Assembly: GCA_026392015.1 (NCBI GenBank)
Contig: JAPLCW010000159.1
Span: 1-49,840 of the forward strand
DNA length: 49,840 bases
Reading direction: 5' to 3'
DNA from: Candidatus Auribacterota bacterium
Lineage (GTDB): Bacteria > Auribacterota > Tritonobacteria > UBA1439
The position numbers and the translations under genes were made by a program. Of this stretch, positions 26,015-34,033 are shown one piece after another (position 1 is the first letter of the stretch; every line of letters starts with the position of its first letter). Under the pieces are notes generated by a model. The model was not told the DNA's origin, did no database searches, and was given only the letters and a program-made list of their open reading frames with translations.

Positions 26015-27727
26015 TTAATCGAAGGCGGTGACCCTTATCACCTCTTCAAGCGTCGTGCTCCCCTCTTTCACGCGTTCCATCCCGACCATCCTCAGCGTCA
26101 TCATCCCCTTCTCCATCGCCGCGAGCTTGATCTGACGCGAGGTTGCCTTCTTGCCGATGAGATTCCTCAGGTCGTCGTCGATGGTGATGGATTCGATAAG
26201 CGCCATTCTCCCCGCATAACCGGTGTTCTTGCACGCCGTGCATCCCGCGCCATGATAGATCTTGGGAGGAGTGCCGCCTTCCCACTTCATCTGGGCGGCC
26301 CGGAGCGCCTCTTCCGGAACGACTGCCTCCCGCTTGCATTTCTTGCAGATGCGCCTCACAAGCCTTTGCGCGGCCACGAGGAGTGTGGAAGAGGAGATCA
26401 GGAACGGCTCGATCCCCATGTCTTCAAGCCTCGTGATCGCGCTGGCCGCATCGTTCGTGTGGAGCGTGGAGAGGACAAGGTGCCCCGTCAACGCAGACTT
26501 GATCGCGATGTCCGCGGTTTCGAAATCCCTTATCTCGCCCACCATGATCACGTCCGGATCCTGCCGGAGGATCGACCGCAAGCCTGCGGCAAAGGTGAGC
26601 CCGATATCCGGATTGACCGCAACCTGATTGATTCCCTCCATCTGATACTCGACGGGGTCCTCGACAGTGACAATGTTGATCTGAGGCTTATTGATCACCC
26701 TCAAGGCAGTATACAGGGTGGTGGACTTCCCGCTCCCCGTCGGACCCGTGAGAAGGATGATCCCATAGGGTGAGGACAAGGCGCGCATAAACCCTTCGAG
26801 CCCCTGCTTATGGAAGCCGAGCTTGTCTATGTCCAGGCTCTCCAACCCGCTCTTGTCCAGAACCCTCATGACGACCTTTTCGCCGAAAGAGGTGGGGAGG
26901 CTGGAAACCCTGAAATCAATTTCGCGGCCGTGCACCCGAACCATGAATCGACCGTCCTGCGGGAGGCGCCGCTCGGCGATATCCAGGTTGGACATGATTT
27001 TGATCCTCGATACGATCGCCGCCTGCATGCTTTTCGGAGGCGGGGTCGAGTCATAGAGCACACCGTCAATTCTGTAACGGAGCTTGATCTCTTTCTCAAA
27101 CGGCTCGATGTGGATGTCGCTGGCGCGATCCTTGATCGCCTGAACGAGCATGAGGTTTACGATTTTGATTATGGAGACCTCGCCGGTCTTGATCAGGAGC
27201 TCGTCAATATTGATATCCTGATCGTTTGCCATCTTCCTTAACTCGACCCGCGGCGTCTCCGTGCTACTGAGGAGGCCCTCCATATTCGCTTTTGTCGCAT
27301 AGTAGTTGTCCAGCGATTCCCGGAAGTCCTTGGCGGAGCAGATCATCGCCTGCACCTCGAGGCCGGTGATGAGGCGGATATCATCGATCGCGAGCACGTC
27401 GAGCGGGTCGACCATGGCGAGGCTCAGCGTGCGCCCGAGCTGCGCGATGGGTATTACCTTGTAATAGTTCGCCACCTGGCGGGAGACGAGTTCGAGCACC
27501 TCCGGCAATGGCTTGAATTTTGTGAGGTCGATGGGCATGATGCCCATCTGCTCGGCGATGCAGGACACCAGCATCTTCTCCTGCACCAGGCCCTTGTCCA
27601 GCAGGATGTGGACGATGCCGCCACCCTGTTCCCGCTGTTCTGCGAGAGCCTTCTCCATCTGCTCAGGCTGCACGCACCCGGACTGAATGAGGATCTCCGG
27701 GAGTTTCTCTACCAGTGCCTTCGCCAC
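26015..27727 (-). CDS. pilB/gspE: Pilus assembly/secretion ATPase with N-terminal MshEN domain
   Basis: The GTG start at 27727 follows AAGGAGTGA. The 570-residue protein begins with an MshEN domain (about 1-150), the type that can bind cyclic di-GMP. It continues with a GspE core: GPTGSGKSTT (Walker A), VEDPVEYQMEGI (Asp box), MVGEIRDFETADIAI (Walker B) and STLHTND (His box). Two CxxC pairs (CKKCK and CTACK) bind zinc near the C-terminus. The hexamer powers pilin extension. Its start lies 3 bases after the stop of the lone MshEN gene. Confidence 0.93.
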   Translation of the reverse strand: MAKALVEKLPEILIQSGCVQPEQMEKALAEQREQGGGIVHILLDKGLVQEKMLVSCIAEQMGIMPIDLTKFKPLPEVLELVSRQVANYYKVIPIAQLGRTLSLAMVDPLDVLAIDDIRLITGLEVQAMICSAKDFRESLDNYYATKANMEGLLSSTETPRVELRKMANDQDINIDELLIKTGEVSIIKIVNLMLVQAIKDRASDIHIEPFEKEIKLRYRIDGVLYDSTPPPKSMQAAIVSRIKIMSNLDIAERRLPQDGRFMVRVHGREIDFRVSSLPTSFGEKVVMRVLDKSGLESLDIDKLGFHKQGLEGFMRALSSPYGIILLTGPTGSGKSTTLYTALRVINKPQINIVTVEDPVEYQMEGINQVAVNPDIGLTFAAGLRSILRQDPDVIMVGEIRDFETADIAIKSALTGHLVLSTLHTNDAASAITRLEDMGIEPFLISSSTLLVAAQRLVRRICKKCKREAVVPEEALRAAQMKWEGGTPPKIYHGAGCTACKNTGYAGRMALIESITIDDDLRNLIGKKATSRQIKLAAMEKGMMTLRMVGMERVKEGSTTLEEVIRVTAFD

Positions 27728-27730
27728 ACA

Positions 27731-28270
27731 TCACTCCTTGGAGGAGCCATTGCCCTCCAGTTGGAAGACCCGTACGCCACTCACGCCCTCCGCGCGGACG
27801 GGCTTGGGAACAGTGGCATCCCTTTTTGCGCCACTGTAATGTTGCTCAATCGCCGACAGTATCTCGCTCGGTGTGGAAACGCAACAGAGCACCTTGTGTT
27901 TCGATACGTGCTCCAGATCATCAATCGCCCTCTCATCCAGTGGATTTTCCATCGCAACGGTCAGGAGTGTTCCCATCCTGTCCACCGGGATACAGCGGTG
28001 TTTCAGCGCAAGCTCTCGCGGCACAAGCTTGATAAGCTCTTTATCGAATTCGTGCTGGCTCAGCGGGAGATAGGGGATCCCATACTGGACTGCCACCACA
28101 CTTGCGATATCCTCTTCCCTTGCAAATCCCATATCGACGAGCGTCTCTCCGAGCAACTTGCCGTCTTCCTTCTGCTTCTGGAGAGCCTGGAGGAGTTGGC
28201 CTTTCGTGATAATGCCAAAATCTATCAGTAATTCTCCGACCAGCTTTCTCACAACCTTCTGGAGAGCCAT
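27731..28270 (-). CDS. Stand-alone MshEN-domain protein
   Basis: AGGAGG lies eight bases before the ATG. The 179-residue protein is nearly all one MshEN/GspE N-terminal domain, with GELLIDFGIITKGQLLQAL and then GETLVDMGFAREEDIA, the two repeated L-G-x-x-L blocks that contact cyclic di-GMP in known members. It has no ATPase. The last 35 residues look disordered. The gene leads the pilus operon and may sense a nucleotide signal or adapt the ATPase; ligand binding is inferred from the family. Confidence 0.8.
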   Translation of the reverse strand: MALQKVVRKLVGELLIDFGIITKGQLLQALQKQKEDGKLLGETLVDMGFAREEDIASVVAVQYGIPYLPLSQHEFDKELIKLVPRELALKHRCIPVDRMGTLLTVAMENPLDERAIDDLEHVSKHKVLCCVSTPSEILSAIEQHYSGAKRDATVPKPVRAEGVSGVRVFQLEGNGSSKE

Positions 28271-28307
28271 AGACCGCCTCCTACATAACCGTTAAGCCCC
28301 ACCACTC

Positions 28308-28343
28308 ATGCTATTAATTAGCATGTAAAATGAAGGGTGTCAA
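28308..28343 (-). promoter_or_regulatory. Putative promoter and palindrome for the pilus operon
   Basis: On the minus strand a perfect TTGACA (28338-28343) is followed 17 bases later by a poor -10 (TAATTA). The -10 lies inside the palindrome ATGCTATTAATTAGCAT (28308-28324), which may be an operator. The weak -10 would suit an activated or repressed promoter. Confidence 0.35.
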
Positions 28344-28557
28344 GAAATAGTTTGCATAATTGCGAACAGCGTGGAGGTAAGATAGGTTAATTGCGGTCGG
28401 TATATATTATTATAGATTGCGGTAGAAGATATTATATCTCGTGGAGATATCGAAATATTTTGTAATGTTTTCAGTAAAAGCCTTTATATTATTTGCAACA
28501 CTGCATTTTATCCCATGTGGTTACTGGATTAGTTCCATGGGTGATAATAAACGCATC

Positions 28558-28704
28558 GTAACTGCTCAGGAGCCAGAATTCAGGAGTCAGGAGCCAGAAT
28601 TCCGAGTTAATGCAGCTACTCGAAGAGGTCAGCAAGCTACGAGAAGCTTATTCGCGATCCATTCTGGATTCTGGCTCCTGACTTCTGACTACCTGAGTAG
28701 TTAC
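28558..28704. repeat. Nested palindrome of AGGAGCCAGAATTC words, copy 1
   Basis: The outer pair GTAACTGCTCAGG and CCTGAGTAGTTAC encloses repeated CAGGAGCCAGAATTC words on the left and their complements (ATTCTGGATTCTGGCTCCTG) on the right. The second family member is at 35104. The 28344-28557 stretch is AT-rich with no convincing gene. Confidence 0.75.
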
Positions 28705-28753
28705 AACGCATCCATCTTTTTCTAAACTCAACGGAATAAAGAAGAATATTAAT

Positions 28754-28920
28754 AGTATGGCTCCCCTGGCGCCTAGGGGGAGATAGAGGGCTTGCCCGTC
28801 AAAGTCCCGCCATGCAGAACGTAGGCGCGGGCGATGGGGCTACTCTTGGGTAAATCCCATAGCCATACTTTTTAGCCGGGCGAATATGATCGCAGATGCC
28901 CACGGGCAAGCCCGTGGCAC
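28754..28920. repeat. Nested palindrome AGTATGGCT / GGGCTTGCCCGT
   Basis: AGTATGGCT (28754-28762) pairs with AGCCATACT (28861-28869). GGGCTTGCCCGT (28788-28799) pairs with ACGGGCAAGCCC (28902-28913). The two pairs interleave, so they could form a pseudoknot-like fold in RNA or mark two fused elements. Confidence 0.55.
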
Positions 28921-28936
28921 TTAGTGAAGCGCTTTT

Positions 28937-29260
28937 AACCTGATCTATTCACCAACTAAAAACTGACATACCTGCCCAATAGCACAACAGACTACACGCT
29001 TTTAACCACTGAAGACGCTGAGGACACTGAACGGTTCAAAAAACTATCCCATTGATATCCTAATCGCTATTCAGGACGCAGATGAACGCAGAACACGCAG
29101 ATACAAAGACAGCTTGCGGCTAAAGCTTCAAGGGTTCAATCTGCTTCTTTTGTTAATCTGCGTTCATCTGCGCAAATCTGCGTCCAAACATTCAGTATAT
29201 TCAATGCCCTCAGTGGTTATGCCCCTTTTACTACGGGCGCCTCGTGAATAATCCAGGCTA
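28937..29260. repeat. 324-bp dispersed repeat, copy 2
   Basis: Same orientation as 18431-18754. Its last three bases (CTA) are the complement of the TAG stop of the DUF362 gene, so the coding region ends exactly where the repeat begins. Confidence 0.9.
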
Positions 29261-30415
29261 GAGTTTTAGGGTACGCGCGAGGAGAGCGGCTCCGAAGCCG
29301 CGCGTGAGCCGGACCGCCTTGGAGGGACAGATCTCGCTGCAGCAGTAGCAGCGGATGCAGTTGCGGTCATCGATGACGATCCGTCCTTTCTCCATCCGGA
29401 GCGCCTTAGGCCTCGCGGGGCAGATCTGAACGCACGCCCCGCACTTCGTGCAGATCGCGCGGAGGAAGCGCGGTTTGCGGACGATCCAATTCTTAAATCT
29501 GAGGGAGAAAAAATCGGGGATAGGGAGGAGGCGTCCTGCACCGGCGGGCGGATTATAGCGGAAGCCGGGGACTCGGACCTTCTGGAAATCCTCACCGACT
29601 ATCTCAATCCGTTCCTCAGATGCGTTTCCCACGCCTCTCTCCGCAGCGATGCGTACCATCGGGAGCGTGAGCGGGTCTATGCCGACGATGCGGCATGCGG
29701 TGCTGTCAACGGCAACGGGGTCCGCGCCGGCGATAACGAGCCCTATGCGAAACGGATCCCCTGCCCCCGGCCCGTTTCCATCCATGCCGACAATCGCATC
29801 CAGAATATGAAGGCGCGCGGGAATCGAGAGCGCAATATCCGCGAGCATGTGGGAGAAGCGATTGTCGTCGGAGAAACGGAAATGCATCTCCGCCTTCTTC
29901 AGCCCCGGCATGCAGCCAAAAAGATTTTTGATCGCTGCCGTGATACATGTGAGAGCATGGGTCTTGAATTTTGGGAGCGAGATTATCACGTCGGCGTTCG
30001 TCACCTCGCTCGCCACTACAAGGCTCTTCATGAGGCATCCCGCAGCGGTGGGTATCTCCTGCTCCCTGTCGAAAGGGACCAGGCGCGCGCCGGCTTTTCG
30101 AACTGCCTCACCGATCCCCGAGACTTCCGCCACCCTGGAAAATTTATAGAAGCCAGGGCTGTCGCCGACTGAAGGGATCCCGCCGGAGGATTTGACGAGT
30201 TCCGCCACAGCCTGAACGAGTGCCGGGTGTGTGGTGACCGCCTTCTCCGGCGGGTGAGGGGAGAGCATGTTCGGCTTGATGAGGACCTTCTGTCCCGGCA
30301 TTATGAAAAGATTGATGCCGCCGAGGAGATCTACGGCTCTCGTGACGGCCTGTGTTACGTGATGTATCTCATAGGAATTGCAGCGTACGAGTGCGACCTT
30401 TGATTTGGTTGTCAC
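29258..30415 (-). CDS. DUF362 protein with two [4Fe-4S] clusters
   Basis: The 385-residue protein has a DUF362 domain (about 5-290) with LIKPNML, VGDSPG, LPKFKTHALT and AIKNLFGCMPG, followed by a ferredoxin domain with CTKCGACVQICP and CIRCYCCSEICP. The eight cysteines should bind two [4Fe-4S] clusters. The function of DUF362 is not established; members are common in anaerobes. This supports an anaerobic or microaerobic lifestyle, as inference. The start is a GTG with no clear ribosome site, so it is uncertain. Confidence 0.85.
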   Translation of the reverse strand: MTTKSKVALVRCNSYEIHHVTQAVTRAVDLLGGINLFIMPGQKVLIKPNMLSPHPPEKAVTTHPALVQAVAELVKSSGGIPSVGDSPGFYKFSRVAEVSGIGEAVRKAGARLVPFDREQEIPTAAGCLMKSLVVASEVTNADVIISLPKFKTHALTCITAAIKNLFGCMPGLKKAEMHFRFSDDNRFSHMLADIALSIPARLHILDAIVGMDGNGPGAGDPFRIGLVIAGADPVAVDSTACRIVGIDPLTLPMVRIAAERGVGNASEERIEIVGEDFQKVRVPGFRYNPPAGAGRLLPIPDFFSLRFKNWIVRKPRFLRAICTKCGACVQICPARPKALRMEKGRIVIDDRNCIRCYCCSEICPSKAVRLTRGFGAALLARTLKL

Positions 30416-30477
30416 AATAAAAATTGTAACAGAATATCTCGATCCGTAATAGTATCCCTTGCATTATGTTGTTGTTA

Positions 30478-30735
30478 GGCGGGGGATGAGATTTGAGGCT
30501 TCGGGAGACTGGCAGCGCCGGGCCTGAAGTCCCGGCTACAAGTTTCGGTCACGGATGAATCAATCAAGCAGGCGGGGGATGAGATTTGAGGCTTCGGGAG
30601 ACTGGCAGCGCCGGGCCTGAAGTCCCGGCTACAGGTTTCGGTCACGGATGAATCGATCAAGCAGGGAGGGGATGAGATTTAAGGCTCCACGAGACTGGCA
30701 CTGTCGGGCCTGAAGTCCCGGCTACAGGCTTCGGT
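30478..30735. repeat. Tandem repeat, 93-bp unit, 2.8 copies
   Basis: Units start at 30478, 30571 and 30664. The first two differ at about two positions; the third is diverged and truncated. Each contains GCCGGGCCTGAAGTCCCGGC, a hairpin of the same type as the TAGCCGAGACTTAAGTCTCG motif at 39660. No spacers differ in the CRISPR manner. The rest of the gap to 30890 is low-complexity T/G-rich sequence. Confidence 0.9.
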
Positions 30736-30890
30736 ATGTAAGTTTCAGGATGTAAGTATTGCCTCCGGGCGTCTCCCGTCGTCTCTGAGTCATCTTGAGA
30801 TTTGGGTTTTTATTTTTGGGATTTGTTTTAAATTTTGCAGTTTGAGGTTTGGATCTACCAGGTGGATTTGTTTCCGTGATCACCCCATCT

Positions 30891-30919
30891 TTGACAACCG
30901 CTACACGAGTTGATAAGAT
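30891..30919 (+). promoter_or_regulatory. Sigma-70 promoter for trpS-scpAB
   Basis: TTGACA, 17 bases and TAAGAT give a near-consensus promoter. Transcription would begin near 30926, shortly before the GTG at 30940. Confidence 0.65.
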
Positions 30920-30939
30920 ACCACACTTCGAGGTGGATC

Positions 30940-31923
30940 GTGGCTAAGAAGCGCGTTTTCAGTGGAATACAACCGACAGGGATTCTCCATATAGGCAACT
31001 ACCTGGGGGCAATCAAGAACTGGGTGTCGCTGCTGGACGACCACGACTGCATCTTCTGCATCGTGGACTATCACGCGATCACTGTCCCCTACGAGCCGGC
31101 GGAGATGCAGAATCGGATCTTCGACGCCGCTCTCGGTTACATCGCCTGCGGGGTCGACCCGGAGAAGTGCAGCATCTTTGTCCAGTCGGACGTCCCCGAG
31201 CACACGGAGCTCACCTGGTACCTCAATACGGTGATCCCCGTGGCGTACCTCGAACGCATGACGCAGTTCAAGGACAAGTCGGAACAGTTCCGAGACAACG
31301 TGACCATGGGCCTTCTCGATTACCCGGTCCTCCAGGCTGCCGACATTCTGATCTACAAGGCGGAGATTGTCCCGGTGGGGGAGGACCAGTCGCAGCACCT
31401 GGAACTTACAAGGGATGTGGCTCGGAAATTCAATAATCTGTATGGGGAAACGTTCCCGGAGCCCCGGACGCTTATCGGAAAAGCCGCGAGGGTGGTCGGG
31501 CTCGACGGGCAGGCAAAGATGAGCAAAACGCTCAACAATTACATATCGATCACCGAGCTACCGGAGGAGATGTGGAAGAAGCTTTCCGTAGCGGTCACGG
31601 ATCCTTCCCGCAAGCGCCGGAAGGACACAGGGAATCCGGACATATGCAATATACGCATGCTCCACGCCCTCTTCTCGATAGAGAAGGAGCAGATGTACGT
31701 CGTGGAGGGGTGCAGGAGCGCGGGTATCGGATGCCTCGACTGCAAAAAGATTCTCTCGGACGCGATCAGCCGGGAGATGGCGCCGATCCGGGAGCGCTAT
31801 GAACAGCTTAAGTCTGACAGAGATAAGATTCTTACCGTGCTCGAGGAAGGGGCGAAGCGATGCAGGGAGATCGCGCAGAACACAATACGCGAAGTGAAAA
31901 AGAAGATGGGGCTCCTGAGATGA
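30940..31923 (+). CDS. trpS: Tryptophanyl-tRNA synthetase
   Basis: The GTG at 30940 follows CGAGGTGG. The 327-residue class I synthetase has GIQPTGILHIGN (9-20, the HIGH motif as HIGN) and KMSKT (193-197, KMSKS). It contains GEDQSQHLELTRDVARKFN, typical of bacterial TrpRS. It charges tRNA-Trp with tryptophan. The length is normal. Its TGA stop overlaps the scpA ATG by four bases, so expression is coupled. Confidence 0.93.
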   Translation: MAKKRVFSGIQPTGILHIGNYLGAIKNWVSLLDDHDCIFCIVDYHAITVPYEPAEMQNRIFDAALGYIACGVDPEKCSIFVQSDVPEHTELTWYLNTVIPVAYLERMTQFKDKSEQFRDNVTMGLLDYPVLQAADILIYKAEIVPVGEDQSQHLELTRDVARKFNNLYGETFPEPRTLIGKAARVVGLDGQAKMSKTLNNYISITELPEEMWKKLSVAVTDPSRKRRKDTGNPDICNIRMLHALFSIEKEQMYVVEGCRSAGIGCLDCKKILSDAISREMAPIRERYEQLKSDRDKILTVLEEGAKRCREIAQNTIREVKKKMGLLR

Positions 31924-32780
31924 CCGGGAACGATCACGTCGCTCCTCCGGAGGGAGAAGAGATCGTCCCGGGCGGCGGGGAGAGCGGCCCAAAGGCCTCG
32001 GCTCCCGAGGCTGCCGCAGCGCCACCATCCCCCGCAGACCAACACGCGCGCGCCATGGAAGACATGCGGGACTGCAAAGTCTCGCTGGATATGTTTGAAG
32101 GCCCTCTGGATCTCCTCCTCTACCTGATTAGGAGAGAGGAAGTGGAGATCTTTGCTATCCCGATCGTGAAGATCACGGATCAATACATCCGCTATCTCGA
32201 TCTCATGCGGATGCTCGATCTCGACATCGCGAGTGAATTTCTCGTCATGGCCGCCACACTCCTTCATATCAAGTCGCGCATGCTTCTCCCCCCGGAGGAG
32301 CGGCCGGTGGAAGAGCAGATTGAGGAGGAAGAAGACCCGCGCATGGCGCTCGTCAGGCAGCTGCTCGAGTACAAGAAATTCAAGGAGGCCGCGGGTTTTC
32401 TGTCAGGGAGGGAGATTGAGCAGCACAACATATTTCCACGCTACGTGGACCGGACATTCCTTCCGGAACCCACGGACAGCCCGCTCACTGAGGTGAGTAT
32501 TTTTGATCTCATTGGCGCATTCTCCGAGGTTTTAAAGCGCGTCACCGGCGAGCCCAGGGAAATTTCCGAGGAGATCTACACGGTGGCGGAAAAGATCGCG
32601 GCGATCGTGGAGATACTGAAGACGAGGTCGGCGATCAGATTCAGCGAGCTGTTCAAGGATTCACTCATCCGCGCGGAAGTAGTTGTCACTTTCCTCGCGC
32701 TTCTTGAGCTAATCCGCCTCAAGAAGATACAGGCACATCAGCCGTCCGCGTTCGCGGAGATTGAGATATGCGCGGCGTGA
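31920..32780 (+). CDS. scpA: Segregation and condensation protein A
   Basis: Starting at ATG 31920, the 286-residue protein has a flexible Pro/Ala/Glu-rich head of about 55 residues. The ScpA core follows: FEGPLDLLLYLIRREEVEIF, ASEFLVMAATLLHIKSRMLL and a C-terminal winged helix ending with LALLELIRLKKIQ. ScpA is the kleisin that bridges SMC heads in chromosome condensation. The N-terminal extension is unusual. It overlaps trpS by four bases, and scpB follows after a palindrome. Confidence 0.9.
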   Translation: MTGNDHVAPPEGEEIVPGGGESGPKASAPEAAAAPPSPADQHARAMEDMRDCKVSLDMFEGPLDLLLYLIRREEVEIFAIPIVKITDQYIRYLDLMRMLDLDIASEFLVMAATLLHIKSRMLLPPEERPVEEQIEEEEDPRMALVRQLLEYKKFKEAAGFLSGREIEQHNIFPRYVDRTFLPEPTDSPLTEVSIFDLIGAFSEVLKRVTGEPREISEEIYTVAEKIAAIVEILKTRSAIRFSELFKDSLIRAEVVVTFLALLELIRLKKIQAHQPSAFAEIEICAA

Positions 32781-32783
32781 TTG

Positions 32784-32862
32784 AGTGTCGGGGTAAGGGA
32801 GTGTCGGAGTGCGGGAGTGACAACCTACTCCCATACCCCCATACTCCCATACCCCGATACGG
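32784..32862. repeat. Palindrome of GGGAGTGTCGG words
   Basis: GAGTGTCGGGGTAAGGGAGT on the left and ACTCCCATACCCCGATAC on the right form a long imperfect hairpin between scpA and scpB. Confidence 0.75.
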
Positions 32863-32895
32863 GTGGAGTTACATTACTGCAGGGAGAGGTATAAA

Positions 32896-33963
32896 TTGAG
32901 CAACGACAGAGCCAAGTCCATCATCGAGGCCCTTCTCTTCGCCGGCCACGAGCCGATCAAACCGGCCGAAATCAGGGAAATCCTCGCGCGCGTGGAAAAT
33001 ATGACGGAGGGAAAGGTCAGAGCGATCGTTGACGAGCTACGAGAGGGGTATCTCCGGGAATCAAAGAGCTTTACCATCGCCGAAATTGCCGGGGGATACC
33101 GATTGCAGACCCTCCCCGAATATGCGGAGTGGATATCCAAACTCCGCACCTCGCCGCAAAGGAGACGATTGTCCGCGCCTGCCCTTGAGACGCTGGCAAT
33201 CATCGCGTACAGGCAGCCGATTACCAAGGCCGAGATCGAAGCGATAAGGGGCGTGAACATTGATGGGGTGCTGGAGAATCTCCTCGACAGGGAGCTCATT
33301 GAGACAAAAGGAAGAAAACAGGCGATCGGAAAACCGCACCTCTACGCGATAACGAAGAAATTCCTGGAGCATTTTGGCCTCCAGGATCTGAAGGATCTCC
33401 CCCAAATCGACGAGCTTAAGCGGACTTCGGGAGCGGAGAAGAGCGCCAGAGAGGCGGGGGCTACGCAGAGAGAAGCAGCACCGGATGTTGCGGAAGGCCC
33501 TGCCCAGAAGCATGCGAAACCAACCGCGGCGGGGACGGATTCTCACGCACAGAGAGAAGCAGAACCGGATGCCGCGCGGACGTCTCCCCAAGATCAAACG
33601 CAGGCAGCCACGGATGTTGCAGGAGCGGGAGCCCAGGAGCCGGCGGAACCAAACGCAGTGGAGACAGCTCCCCACGCACAGGGAGATCCAGAACCGGATT
33701 CGACTGGGGCGAGTGCCCAGAAGCAGCCAGAACCGGATGGCGCGGAGACGGCTCCCCAGGATCAGGCGCAGGCAGCATCGGATTTTGTGGGCACGAGTGC
33801 ACAGAAGCAGGGAGAGCCAAACGCAGCGGGGACGTCGCCCCAAGCCCAGGGACACGCAGCAACGGATGTTGAAGAAACGGCAGTCCTGAAGCAGGCGGCA
33901 GCAGATGTTGAGGAAGAGGCTGTCCCTGCAAAGGAACAGGAAGAGCAGAAGCCACTGGATTGA
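32896..33963 (+). CDS. scpB: Segregation and condensation protein B with repetitive tail
   Basis: I choose the TTG at 32896, seven bases after GGGAGAGG. Residues 1-180 are a normal ScpB: two winged helices with SIIEALLFAGHEPI, LETLAIIAYRQPITKAEIEAIRGV and a GRKQAIGKPHLYAITKKFLEHFGL-type end. ScpB dimers bind ScpA in the SMC complex. Residues about 185-355 are an added, acidic, Ala/Gln/Pro-rich tail built from about ten copies of a 13-15-residue unit (AQxxxEPDxAxTxPQ). The tail has no family counterpart I know and should be disordered. A repeat family lies right after the stop. Confidence 0.9.
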   Translation: MSNDRAKSIIEALLFAGHEPIKPAEIREILARVENMTEGKVRAIVDELREGYLRESKSFTIAEIAGGYRLQTLPEYAEWISKLRTSPQRRRLSAPALETLAIIAYRQPITKAEIEAIRGVNIDGVLENLLDRELIETKGRKQAIGKPHLYAITKKFLEHFGLQDLKDLPQIDELKRTSGAEKSAREAGATQREAAPDVAEGPAQKHAKPTAAGTDSHAQREAEPDAARTSPQDQTQAATDVAGAGAQEPAEPNAVETAPHAQGDPEPDSTGASAQKQPEPDGAETAPQDQAQAASDFVGTSAQKQGEPNAAGTSPQAQGHAATDVEETAVLKQAAADVEEEAVPAKEQEEQKPLD

Positions 33964-34012
33964 TTGCGAATCGGCGACAAATTAATCGCCGGCGCTCCGG
34001 CTTGCCGACTCG
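33964..34012. repeat. Palindrome of CGGCGA words, copy 3
   Basis: GCGAATCGGCGACAAATTAA followed by TCGCCGGCGCTCCGGC and TTGCCGACTCGC. This is a short member of the 13722/21349 family. Confidence 0.65.
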
Positions 34013-34033
34013 CACACACGCACGCAGGGGGAT

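Noticed and set aside
26252..26773. 173-residue frame opposite the pilus ATPase
   Set aside because: It is the GC-rich complement of a gene with all GspE motifs; no start signal.
28441..28725. 94-residue open frame with hydrophobic start
   Set aside because: No ribosome site, and its second half runs through a palindromic repeat; codon use is unlike neighbours.
28754..28920. Structured non-coding RNA
   Set aside because: Interleaved arms could form a pseudoknot, but two fused repeat elements explain them more simply and no promoter is evident.
30478..30735. CRISPR-like array
   Set aside because: The 93-bp units abut one another with no variable spacers, and no cas gene is near.
33061..33855. 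264-residue frame opposite scpB
   Set aside because: It mirrors the scpB core and repetitive tail; the peptide has only repeat-derived pattern.
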